NCBI GenBank assembly: GCA_934773085.1
Contig: CAKVMU010000119.1
Coordinates: 1-5,626, forward strand
Source: an uncultured Candidatus Melainabacteria bacterium
GTDB lineage: Bacteria > Cyanobacteriota > Vampirovibrionia > Gastranaerophilales > Gastranaerophilaceae
Direction: 5' to 3'
Length of the DNA stretch: 5,626 nucleotides
Part shown: piece after piece, positions 1 through 5,626 of the stretch
How positions within the stretch are numbered: position 1 is the first letter of the stretch
Layout of the letters: the number at the start of each line of letters is the position of its first letter
Position numbers and translations under genes: made by a program
Notes under the pieces: model-generated
What the model was told of the DNA's origin: nothing
Seen by the model: only the letters and a program-made list of their open reading frames with translations
Databases searched by the model: none

Positions 1-281
1 GTTACTATACAAAATCTTGTTGCACCGTTATCACGAGCACTGAGAGCTGCCTTTTTAACAGTTTCCACATCCAACAGTGGGTGACATTCAATCTCAGCAT
101 GATTGTGTTTGCTCTGAGCACAATACTTACAATTTTCAGAACACGCTCCTGTTTTGGCACTGATAATACTGCATGCTTCTACCGTATTATCAAAGTTTTG
201 TTCAGTAACCTCGTGAGCCATCTCAAGAAGCTCACTCAAAGGTTTATCATAAAGTTTTAAATAGTCCTCTTTTGTACGCAT
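1..281 (-). CDS. bioB: Biotin synthase BioB, N-terminal part (cut by left window edge)
   Basis: Radical-SAM enzyme that inserts sulfur into dethiobiotin, the last step of biotin synthesis, in the cytoplasm. Only the first 93 codons are present; the rest lies left of the window. The segment ISAKTGACSENCKYCAQS (residues 40-57) carries the CxxxCxxC motif that binds the radical-SAM [4Fe-4S] cluster (Cys47, Cys51, Cys54). The TRFC motif near the end places Cys91 at the position of the first ligand of the auxiliary [2Fe-2S] cluster (Cys97 in E. coli BioB). Start: ATG at 281-279, with GGAGAAG at 291-285 as ribosome binding site; the short lead-in before the KTGAC motif fits the family. The gene lies 60 bases downstream of the acyltransferase stop in the same direction, with no terminator seen between them, so it may be the third gene of a dapF-led operon. 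No other bio gene is visible. The family assignment is very secure. Confidence 0.95.
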   Translation of the reverse strand, partial: MRTKEDYLKLYDKPLSELLEMAHEVTEQNFDNTVEACSIISAKTGACSENCKYCAQSKHNHAEIECHPLLDVETVKKAALSARDNGATRFCIV

Positions 282-299
282 AATCTTCTCCAATCAATA

Positions 300-332
300 T
301 GTTATGGTATACCGAATATTATTATGCTAACA
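300..332. repeat. Short inverted repeat and palindrome upstream of bioB
   Basis: The 60-base spacer between the acyltransferase stop and the bioB start holds an inverted repeat, TGTTA (300-304) and TAACA (328-332), 23 bases apart. A perfect 8-base palindrome GGTATACC sits at 306-313, off-centre within it. On the minus strand, CATAAT (326-321) matches a -10 box at five of six positions, but no acceptable -35 is placed upstream. The site could be an operator for local control of bioB. The arms are short and the DNA is AT-rich, so chance is a real alternative. Confidence 0.2.
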
Positions 333-341
333 CAAAAATAT

Positions 342-1430
342 TTAAACACCTATAAAACTTCTGGTATTAGTTTCAGAATTCCACTTGAGAAGGAGTTTTT
401 TTATCCCCCACAAAACAAACATACTAACAAGAGACACCGTCATAAATCTCAGAGATACAAGGAAGAACGTACACGGAATATTCACTGTTACAGGCATTAC
501 ATTTGGCAACTTAAAAACGAGGTTGTATAAAAAGAAAATGTACCAATGAATAAAAAATATTCCGAAGCTGTATTTTGCGATAAAATCAAGAACCTTATTC
601 AACTTTACATGACTTATCAACCACTCATCATAGTGCTTGAGATACGCCAACACGATGATTGTCAAAAATATTTTTGAAACAGTTCCGTTTGTATAAGGCA
701 AAAACAGATTTACACCGGCAAAAACAAGCATTAAAACGATATAAACCCATCTGTAGTCATAAAACTTATCAATAATATGTTTATTTGCAGAACAAAACAT
801 TCCAAACACGTACATAGAGAAAAAGTGGAGATAACCAAAAAGAACATATTTCAGATATGCTAGATATTTCGCCGAATAGGACAAGCCCATTACAGAGTTA
901 TAATCGACATCTTGACGAGGGAATAAAAAAGTTATTAAAAACATTAACGGCAAAGTTTTGTACAGAACACCTTTTTTCTCTGCTTGTAATAAGCCATAAC
1001 TTGAGAGAAAAAAGAGTACAATCATTGGAATAAACCATGCCGGAGTATTGTGCACTCTTCCTACAGAAAGCATCATCGGGATTTGAAGCAAAGGATTCAG
1101 TCCCTCAAAAGCGTTGCCGTATCTTACAGGGAACAAAAAACAGAACAAAATACCTGGAATTGCTGTCCACAAATATGGCTGAATAACATTCGTCCATTTT
1201 TTTTGCATGTAGTTTTTAAATTCATACTTGCCACTCAAATGTTGAAACAAGAATCCGGAAATAAAAATAAACAGAGCTGTCCCACCGGCAAAAACTTCGA
1301 CTGCTGTTCTTTGTACCAAACTGCCAGCACTTCCAAACTGCATTGTATGACCGGCTACAATCAACAAAATCGCAAGACCACGAAAAACATTGATGTAATT
1401 TAAAATCTTTGTCTTTTTTACTTCAGCCAC
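342..1430 (-). CDS. Membrane acyltransferase, AT3 (Acyl_transf_3) family
   Basis: Predicted polytopic inner-membrane protein of 362 residues, the usual size for a stand-alone acyltransferase-3 domain. This family moves acetyl or other acyl groups onto sugars of surface or secreted glycans. The N-terminal signature FRGLAILLIVAGH (16-28) has the conserved Arg17 and the presumed catalytic His28. Other family-like landmarks are ISGFLF (57-62) at the end of the second helix, PAWFIPMIVLFF (130-141), and SFGIFFIHWYIFF (288-300), the counterpart of the 'YGIYLLH' helix. About ten hydrophobic segments are visible. There is no SGNH or other extra domain. The start is a GTG six bases after the dapF stop. 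No other standard start lies before the R/H motif, and GGGGTG (1445-1440), inside the end of dapF, can serve as ribosome binding site. Tight linkage to dapF suggests cotranscription and perhaps an envelope-glycan substrate, but the substrate cannot be read from the sequence. Confidence 0.85.
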   Translation of the reverse strand: MAEVKKTKILNYINVFRGLAILLIVAGHTMQFGSAGSLVQRTAVEVFAGGTALFIFISGFLFQHLSGKYEFKNYMQKKWTNVIQPYLWTAIPGILFCFLFPVRYGNAFEGLNPLLQIPMMLSVGRVHNTPAWFIPMIVLFFLSSYGLLQAEKKGVLYKTLPLMFLITFLFPRQDVDYNSVMGLSYSAKYLAYLKYVLFGYLHFFSMYVFGMFCSANKHIIDKFYDYRWVYIVLMLVFAGVNLFLPYTNGTVSKIFLTIIVLAYLKHYDEWLISHVKLNKVLDFIAKYSFGIFFIHWYIFFLYNLVFKLPNVMPVTVNIPCTFFLVSLRFMTVSLVSMFVLWGIKKLLLKWNSETNTRSFIGV

Positions 1431-1436
1431 AGCAAG

Positions 1437-2282
1437 TTACACCCCATACTCACATCTGAATACATAATTTGCAGGACCAGTTAGGAAAACATCGCCTTCC
1501 GGTTTGTTTGGAGAACCGTTCCATACCACGTTAACTTCTCCTCCCGGAAGCTTTACGTCCACGTTGTTTTCTATATAGCCATTCAAAACCCCGGCTACAA
1601 CACTAGCACAAGCGCCCGTACCGCAAGCAAGAGTAATTCCGCAACCACGTTCCCAAACACAAAGTTCGATTTTTTTGAATGATTTAATTTTTATAAACTC
1701 CACGTTTGTCTTTTCCGGAAATTCAACCGCTGTTTCTATTTCCGGTCCGTATGTTTTTGCTAAAGTATGCAAATCTTCGTCCCCATCAACAAAGATTACA
1801 AAATGCGGATTTCCCATAGAAACTGCATTGCCTTCAAAAATTCTGTCTTTCACTGCAATTTTGTATTTTAAATTGTTTTGCGGTAAAAACGGAATCTTCT
1901 TTGGTTCAAGAACCGGCTTTGACATATTTACACGAACTCTTCCGTCATCAAGGATTTCCGGTCGGATAATTCCTGCTAAAGTTTTAACGGAAAAACTCTT
2001 TTTCGCAATAATACCGTTGTCATAAACATATTTTGCAAAACATCTCATTCCGTTTCCGCACATTTGCGCTGTAGAACCGTCAGAATTATAGAAAAACCAG
2101 CCTATATCAGCGTCTTTGACATCCGTATTCGGAATAATCAAACCGTCAGCCCCAATTCCAAAATGTCTGTCGCAAAGGACCCTCGCAGCCTCTACCATAC
2201 TCATTCCGCTTTTTTGAAACTCTTCTTGATTAATTATTATAAAATCGTTTCCGCAACCTTGCATTTTTGTTATTTTTATCAC
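1437..2282 (-). CDS. dapF: Diaminopimelate epimerase
   Basis: Converts LL- to meso-diaminopimelate without a cofactor, supplying lysine and the peptidoglycan cross-linking residue. The 281 residues match the family length of about 275-285. The N-terminal half has KMQGCGNDF (6-14) and the first catalytic cysteine, Cys75, in AQMCGNGMRC. The C-terminal half has the second catalytic cysteine, Cys220, in the ERGCGITLACGTGACA motif (211-226). FVGNPH-type substrate contacts appear as SMGNPHFVIFVD (155-166). Both catalytic cysteines are present, so the enzyme should be active. The start is GTG (2282-2280), supported by AGAGGG at 2295-2290 seven bases upstream and by the family pattern, which needs a beta strand before KMQG. 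The first ATG is codon 7 and would remove that strand. The gene is divergent from hisS and heads the leftward cluster with the acyltransferase and bioB. Confidence 0.97.
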   Translation of the reverse strand: MIKITKMQGCGNDFIIINQEEFQKSGMSMVEAARVLCDRHFGIGADGLIIPNTDVKDADIGWFFYNSDGSTAQMCGNGMRCFAKYVYDNGIIAKKSFSVKTLAGIIRPEILDDGRVRVNMSKPVLEPKKIPFLPQNNLKYKIAVKDRIFEGNAVSMGNPHFVIFVDGDEDLHTLAKTYGPEIETAVEFPEKTNVEFIKIKSFKKIELCVWERGCGITLACGTGACASVVAGVLNGYIENNVDVKLPGGEVNVVWNGSPNKPEGDVFLTGPANYVFRCEYGV

Positions 2283-2304
2283 AATTTATCCCTCTAATAC
2301 TTTT

Positions 2305-2330
2305 TATAGTACAATTAATTATATAAAGGA
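2305..2330 (+). promoter_or_regulatory. Possible -10 box and ribosome binding site of hisS
   Basis: TATAGT at 2305-2310 matches the -10 consensus at five of six positions. No recognisable -35 lies 16-18 bases upstream, so this promoter call is weak. AAAGGA at 2325-2330, nine bases before the ATG at 2340, is a good ribosome binding site and fixes the hisS start. An ATG at 2335 is out of frame. Only 57 bases separate the divergent starts, so any hisS promoter must overlap the dapF leader or the 5' end of dapF. Confidence 0.3.
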
Positions 2331-2346
2331 ATTAATGTTATGGCAA
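2318..2346 (-). promoter_or_regulatory. Predicted sigma-70 promoter of dapF
   Basis: On the minus strand, TTGCCA (2346-2341) matches the -35 consensus at five of six positions. It is followed by exactly 17 bases and then TATAAT (2323-2318), a perfect -10. Transcription would start near 2311, giving a leader of about 29 bases that contains the AGAGGG ribosome binding site of dapF. The -35 box covers the second base of the hisS start codon through codon 3, and the -10 lies just upstream of the hisS ribosome binding site. This would drive dapF, the acyltransferase and perhaps bioB. The assignment rests on consensus match and position only. Confidence 0.6.
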
Positions 2347-3575
2347 TAATAAAAGTACAAAAAGGAACAAAAGATATTCTCCCTCAAGATATGGGTGTTT
2401 GGCATTTTATGGAACGCAAAGCAGAAGAAATTTTCTCCAAATACGGAGCAAAAGAAATTCGAACCCCTATTTTTGAGGCAACAGAACTTTTCGCAAGAGG
2501 AGTGGGGGATACTACAGATATTGTAAATAAAGAAATGTACACATTTGAAAAAAGTGAGCGTTCACTAACTCTAAGACCGGAAAATACCGCCGGAGTCGTT
2601 CGTTCATTTATCGAAAACGGCATGCACAGACTTTCTGCACCGGTCAAATTGTGGTACAAAGGTCCAATGTTCAGATACGAACGTCCGCAAGCCGGTCGTC
2701 AAAGACAATTCCACCAAGTTGGAATAGAAGTCTTTGGAGTAAAACAGGCAAGTTGTGATGCAGAAGTTATACTTATGGCAGTTAACTACCTTAAATCATT
2801 GGGACTAAACGATTTAAGCGTGGAATTAAACTCTCTTGGATGTCCGGAATGCAGAGAAACATTCAAAGCCAAATTAAAAGAAGTGCTAAAACCATACCTT
2901 AGTGAACTCTGTCCGGATTGTCAGGCAAGATACGAAAAAAATCCGTTGAGATTATTGGATTGCAAGGTAGAAGAATGCAAAGCTATTTATGCAAAACCGG
3001 AAATTCAAGAAGTTATACAATCTGACTTCATTTGCGAAGACTGCGCTAACCATTTTAATGAATTAAAGAGTTATCTTGATGATTTAAAAATCAATTATTC
3101 AATCAATAAACTTCTGGTAAGAGGTTTGGACTACTATAACAGAACTGTGTTTGAAATAAAATCAAACAATCTTGGTTCGCAAAATGCAGTATGCGGTGGC
3201 GGGCGTTACGATAGTCTTGTAAGAAACCTTGGCGGTGAAGATACTCCTGCAGTAGGTTTTGCAATGGGAATGGAACGACTTGCTTCTTTGATAGGCGATA
3301 AGACCGAAGACAAAACTACTGCTTTTGTTGTTTCAAATTCACCTAATGATGCAATAAAACTTGCAGAAAAAGTAAGAGAACTCGGCATCTCTTGCGAGAT
3401 GGATTTAACAAACAAAAAATTTGTTAAACAGTTAGAAAAAGCTTCTAAAACGGCAAGATATGCTCTTATCCTCGGTGAAGATGAAATCCATGCCGGCACT
3501 GTAACAGTCAAGAATCTTGAAACTTCCGAGCAAAAAACTGTGACAGAAAAAGAACTTGAAAACATTTTGGTTTAA
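2340..3575 (+). CDS. hisS: Histidyl-tRNA synthetase
   Basis: Cytoplasmic class II synthetase that charges tRNA-His. It has 411 residues, close to the bacterial norm of about 420. The catalytic domain shows the N-terminal KGTKDILP (8-15), LTLRPENTAG (76-85) where most bacteria have LRPEGTA, motif 2 with FRYERPQAGRQRQFHQ (111-126), the HisA motif RGLDYYNRTVFEI (261-273), CGGGRYD (285-291) and motif 3 AVGFAMGMERL (304-314). Arg261 is the counterpart of the arginine proposed to act in histidine activation. The C-terminal anticodon-binding domain runs from about residue 326 to 411. The insertion between motif 2 and HisA is cysteine-rich: C168/C171, C191/C194, C208/C213 and C232/C235. This pattern also occurs in HisRS of many Gram-positive bacteria and may bind zinc. 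The gene stands alone, divergent from dapF and ending at a hairpin terminator. Identification is certain. Confidence 0.98.
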   Translation: MAIIKVQKGTKDILPQDMGVWHFMERKAEEIFSKYGAKEIRTPIFEATELFARGVGDTTDIVNKEMYTFEKSERSLTLRPENTAGVVRSFIENGMHRLSAPVKLWYKGPMFRYERPQAGRQRQFHQVGIEVFGVKQASCDAEVILMAVNYLKSLGLNDLSVELNSLGCPECRETFKAKLKEVLKPYLSELCPDCQARYEKNPLRLLDCKVEECKAIYAKPEIQEVIQSDFICEDCANHFNELKSYLDDLKINYSINKLLVRGLDYYNRTVFEIKSNNLGSQNAVCGGGRYDSLVRNLGGEDTPAVGFAMGMERLASLIGDKTEDKTTAFVVSNSPNDAIKLAEKVRELGISCEMDLTNKKFVKQLEKASKTARYALILGEDEIHAGTVTVKNLETSEQKTVTEKELENILV

Positions 3576-3595
3576 AAGATTTTTAATTCATATAA

Positions 3596-3627
3596 AAAAA
3601 TCCCTCTGACGAATCAGAGGGATTTTT
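3596..3627. terminator. Bidirectional intrinsic terminator between hisS and the SLH gene
   Basis: A perfect 14-bp stem: AAAAATCCCTCTGA (3596-3609) pairs with TCAGAGGGATTTTT (3614-3627) around a four-base loop (CGAA on the plus strand, TTCG on the minus strand). The central nine pairs include five G:C. The plus-strand transcript ends in a T-rich tail. The minus-strand transcript runs into seven consecutive T (complement of 3594-3600). The hairpin lies 20 bases from both the hisS stop and the SLH gene stop, as expected for a terminator shared by two convergent genes. Confidence 0.92.
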
Positions 3628-3647
3628 ATTTCTGTTTACTTTTTATC

Positions 3648-4784
3648 TTATTCGTAAATATAACCGTTTGTCAGGTCAATTTTAATCGGAGCAAGAAGTC
3701 TGATATTAACAATTTGATTTGGCATTGTTAACACTTTCGCACCCTTGAATATTCTTCTCCAGAAACCAATTTTGTCAGGATCAATCGTAGAAACACCATA
3801 AACCATAACAGCTTGGTCATTTGGAGTAACAAGAAGTTCGTTCTTCAAGATAACTTCACCATTTTGTTTAAAGAGTTGACCTTTTTGAACATATTTAACT
3901 TGACCCTTCAAGTCGCTACCTTCTGAAATCAAAAGATATTTTTCTTTTGTTACATAGTTTTTAGGAGCTTTTGCAGTGTAAATATCGCTTACACTAGAGA
4001 TTTGAGAACCAACAACTGTTTCCAATTTGATAGGAAGAATTGTTCCTGCAGGAATAATACCAATTGAACCTTGAACTCTTACATTATCAACGATAAAGCC
4101 ATCTGCAGTTCTCTTTTGCATAACTTCTGCAAGTTTTGCGTTTGGATTCAATTTAGCTTCTTGCATCATCTTGTAAAGAATTTGTGCAACTTCTGCTCTG
4201 TTTGCAGGTCTGTTAGCTTCCATTTTACCTTCGTGACCCGGCATTACAACAACAAGGTCAAGAATGTGTGCTTTTGCAGATGCAATTAAGAACCACGCAG
4301 GTAATTGTTCGTAATCTTCATATGCCTTAGAAATAATATCGTTAGCTTTTTGTTCGCTAATTTGTTGAGTTGTCAAAGCGTTTACTGCGATATTAATAGC
4401 TTCCGCTCTTGTTACAGAATCATATGGTCTATAGTTTGTTCCTTTAGCATCAGGAATCAAATCAAAATATACAGCTTTTTGAATAATATTGTATGCCCAG
4501 AAACCAGGATCAACGTCATTGAAATGAATTTCTTGAGTTACAGAAGCATTTTCTTGTCCCAAAGCTTTGATTGCCATAGATGCGAATTCAGCTCTGGTAA
4601 CAGGAATGTCCGGTTTGTAAGTTCCATCCGGATAACCAACTACAACACCTACTTCTGTTAAAAATTTGATTGACTGATATGCCCAGTGAGATTCATTCAT
4701 ATCAGTATAAAAAGCATGCGCTGGATTGTTCATCATTACGAATGCACATAAAACAAACAAACCTTTGAATATTTTCTTGAACAT
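3648..4784 (-). CDS. Exported SLH-domain envelope protein
   Basis: Predicted exported protein of 378 residues. Signal peptide: KK near the N-terminus, a hydrophobic core (8-18) and a likely cleavage after AHA (22-24). Three SLH repeats follow. The first (about 26-76) has HWAYQSIKFL, GYPDGTYKPD and VTRAEF. The second (about 88-137) has FWAYNIIQKAV and VTRAEA. The third, more degenerate (about 152-207), has AWFLIASAKA and NRAEVA. SLH repeats usually bind secondary cell-wall or peptidoglycan-linked polymers; in cyanobacteria-like diderms they tie the outer membrane to the wall. The C-terminal 170 residues hold a separate beta-rich domain beginning near IPAGTILPIKLETVVG (244-259), with no porin barrel or enzyme motif that I recognise. 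The frame is open upstream to an ATG at 4820, but the strong ribosome binding site and signal peptide place the start at 4784. Its strong ribosome binding site and own terminator suggest an abundant protein, which is inference. Confidence 0.88.
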   Translation of the reverse strand: MFKKIFKGLFVLCAFVMMNNPAHAFYTDMNESHWAYQSIKFLTEVGVVVGYPDGTYKPDIPVTRAEFASMAIKALGQENASVTQEIHFNDVDPGFWAYNIIQKAVYFDLIPDAKGTNYRPYDSVTRAEAINIAVNALTTQQISEQKANDIISKAYEDYEQLPAWFLIASAKAHILDLVVVMPGHEGKMEANRPANRAEVAQILYKMMQEAKLNPNAKLAEVMQKRTADGFIVDNVRVQGSIGIIPAGTILPIKLETVVGSQISSVSDIYTAKAPKNYVTKEKYLLISEGSDLKGQVKYVQKGQLFKQNGEVILKNELLVTPNDQAVMVYGVSTIDPDKIGFWRRIFKGAKVLTMPNQIVNIRLLAPIKIDLTNGYIYE

Positions 4785-4908
4785 TAATTGTCCTCCTTTT
4801 AAATTCCTGACACAATTCATGCTATATTAAAGATGTGATTATTGCAATTTATTTTAACAATTCTACATAAATGCGGAAATTTAAATATTCACAAGGGTTA
4901 TTAATCGT
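4785..4908. promoter_or_regulatory. Divergent promoter region between the SLH and GH77-like genes
   Basis: AT-rich 124-base spacer that must hold promoters in both directions. The best leftward candidate is TTGCAA (4847-4842), 17 bases, then TAGCAT (4824-4819), four of six matches in each box. TATAGC at 4826-4821 overlaps it with a 15-base gap. TTGCAA is its own complement, inside the palindrome ATTGCAAT (4841-4848), so it could also act as a rightward -35, but no good rightward -10 follows. TTAACA (4854-4859) is another rightward -35-like hexamer without a well-spaced -10. No convincing hairpin or riboswitch is seen. Confidence 0.3.
4792..4799 (-). promoter_or_regulatory. Strong Shine-Dalgarno site fixing the SLH gene start
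   Basis: AAAGGAGG on the minus strand (4799-4792) is an almost perfect complement of the 16S rRNA 3' end. It ends seven bases before the ATG at 4784. This rules in codon 13 of the longest open frame as the real start, because the site would otherwise lie inside the coding sequence. The resulting protein begins directly with a normal signal peptide. Confidence 0.9.
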
Positions 4909-5626
4909 ATGAGAATCTCTGAATGTACAGCTTTAACGTTTAAACGACGTCTAAAACCTGCTGAAGAAGCAGATTATTGTGCTGTACTAAATTCTGCAAA
5001 AACAAAAATCGGCAACACAGGTAAATCCGTACTTATTATTCCATCTCAAGTATTGCCGGAGAATATGGATTCGAATACCGGAATCGGCAGCATTTTAAAT
5101 AAAGAAAGTGCGGAATTTTTTGATTTTGTAAAAACATATTGGGGAATAAATACAATAGAAGACTTGCCGAACGGAGAGCTTAAAAACGCTTACGGCACAT
5201 ATCTCCCTTACTCCGGTTCTTCTCTGAGTCTTGGAGAGCAAAATATCAATTTCAAACTTCTGACTACAGACAACTTTGCCAAAATACTTTCCGAAAAGGA
5301 TTTTAACGAAATTGTTGAAAGCAACAAATCACCGCAAAAAGATTTTAAAATAAATTACGAAAACATTCTAAAAGAGGATTCTGCCGGAGAAAAAGCTCTA
5401 AAAAAGGCATTTGCGAATCTTAAACTCGCCGACACAGAAACTAAACGAAAAATGCTCAGCGATATGCAGCAATACATGGAAGAAAACAAAGAATGGCTTG
5501 AGCCAAAAGCCCTATTCGAAGATTTAACTCACGAAAATCGAACAAATAATTTCGATAAATGGAACTCTTTTGATAAAAACTTGTTTAATCCGGATGAAGT
5601 CAATCCCGGAATGCGCAGTCTACGAA
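4909..5626 (+). CDS. Divergent GH77-like protein, probable 4-alpha-glucanotransferase relative (cut by right window edge)
   Basis: The first 239 codons of a gene that continues past the window. There is no signal peptide, so it is probably cytoplasmic. After a lead-in of about 40 residues (FKRRLKPAEEADYCAVLNSAKTKIG, split 11-25 and 26-35), the order of landmarks follows the N-terminal part of MalQ/amylomaltase: a strand with a LP ending (VLIIPSQVLP, 41-50), GIGSILNKESAEFFDFVK (58-75) like the family's G-I-G-S-L-G..A..F-V-D-F, YWGINTIEDLP (77-87) like YWQILPLGP, PYSGSS (100-105) like SPYSGFSAF, and a later W-L-x-x-x-A-L-F-x-x-L segment (196-206). The catalytic carboxylates lie beyond the window and cannot be checked. 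MalQ enzymes move maltodextrin chains in glycogen or maltose metabolism. Several canonical residues are changed (LPNGE for LPLGP; GEQNIN for GNP), so it may be a lineage-specific or altered paralog. The start is ATG at 4909, with AAGGG at 4893-4897 eleven bases upstream; the frame is closed by TAA at 4882-4884. Confidence 0.6.
   Translation, partial: MRISECTALTFKRRLKPAEEADYCAVLNSAKTKIGNTGKSVLIIPSQVLPENMDSNTGIGSILNKESAEFFDFVKTYWGINTIEDLPNGELKNAYGTYLPYSGSSLSLGEQNINFKLLTTDNFAKILSEKDFNEIVESNKSPQKDFKINYENILKEDSAGEKALKKAFANLKLADTETKRKMLSDMQQYMEENKEWLEPKALFEDLTHENRTNNFDKWNSFDKNLFNPDEVNPGMRSLR

Noticed and set aside
300..332. BirA operator upstream of bioB.
   Set aside because: The TGTTA and TAACA arms are 23 bases apart. 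Known BirA sites (TTGTTAAC or TTGTAAACC arms) leave about 18-20 bases between these core positions, and the flanking bases do not match. Kept only as a weak unnamed inverted repeat.
1675..2025. Open plus-strand frame of 116 codons antisense to dapF.
   Set aside because: It lies wholly within the well-supported dapF gene, has no family motifs and no ribosome binding site. It is a frame shadow. The same holds for the plus-strand frames at 324-530, 1050-1403, 2064-2297, 4071-4289 and 4305-4661, and for the minus-strand frames at 2384-2659 and 3206-3565.
4785..4820. Longer start for the SLH protein at the ATG at 4820, adding 12 residues.
   Set aside because: The strong AAAGGAGG site would lie inside the coding sequence, and the added residues would precede a complete, normal signal peptide. 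The predicted transcript start is also downstream of 4820.
4841..4848. ATTGCAAT palindrome as a regulator site in the SLH/GH77-like spacer.
   Set aside because: Eight bases only, with no extended symmetry and no second copy in the spacer. Expected by chance in AT-rich DNA.
4871..4912. A 13-codon open frame (ATG at 4871, TGA overlapping the ATG of the GH77-like gene) that could be a leader peptide.
   Set aside because: It has no ribosome binding site, no run of regulatory codons and no attenuator-like hairpin nearby. An ATGA overlap this short is easily chance in AT-rich DNA.
1..5626. tRNA, rRNA, CRISPR, transposon or phage features.
   Set aside because: The window is nearly filled by the six genes. 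The longest non-coding spacer is 124 bases, and no repeats, integrase/transposase motifs or cloverleaf-like sequences were seen.

Overview
The window is an AT-rich bacterial segment with six protein-coding genes, two of them cut by the window ends. It has no RNA genes, insertion sequences or CRISPR arrays. The gene content suggests a diderm bacterium that makes diaminopimelate-type peptidoglycan: a Sec-exported protein with three S-layer-homology (SLH) repeats and no barrel-like region, a cyanobacteria/Gram-positive-like biotin synthase, and a GH77-like protein with an unusual N-terminus. My best guess is a gut member of the non-photosynthetic cyanobacterial relatives (Gastranaerophilales / Vampirovibrionia, formerly Melainabacteria). 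This rests on remembered protein style, not on a database search, and other AT-rich SLH-bearing lineages remain possible.

Layout. The left part is a leftward cluster, in transcription order dapF (diaminopimelate epimerase), a membrane acyltransferase of the AT3 family, and bioB (biotin synthase, cut by the left edge). dapF and the acyltransferase are six bases apart and in the same reading frame, so they are almost certainly cotranscribed. bioB follows after a 60-base gap with no visible terminator. hisS (histidyl-tRNA synthetase) runs rightward from a 57-base spacer shared with dapF. A good sigma-70-type promoter for dapF (TTGCCA, 17 bases, TATAAT) lies in that spacer and runs into the first codons of hisS, so the two transcription units are physically interlocked.

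A strong bidirectional hairpin terminator separates hisS from the SLH protein gene, which points left toward it. The SLH gene has a textbook Shine-Dalgarno sequence that places its start 36 bases inside the longest open frame. Upstream of it, a 124-base divergent spacer leads to the rightward gene at the right edge. That gene is cut by the window and looks like a divergent relative of 4-alpha-glucanotransferase (MalQ, GH77).

How the genes relate. This is mostly housekeeping: lysine/peptidoglycan precursor synthesis (dapF), biotin (bioB) and tRNA charging (hisS), mixed with envelope functions (the acyltransferase and the SLH protein) and probably glycan metabolism (the GH77-like gene). I see no convincing undescribed system. 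The items most worth following up are the divergent GH77-like protein, the C-terminal domain of the SLH protein, the dapF/acyltransferase junction and the interlocked dapF/hisS promoter region.
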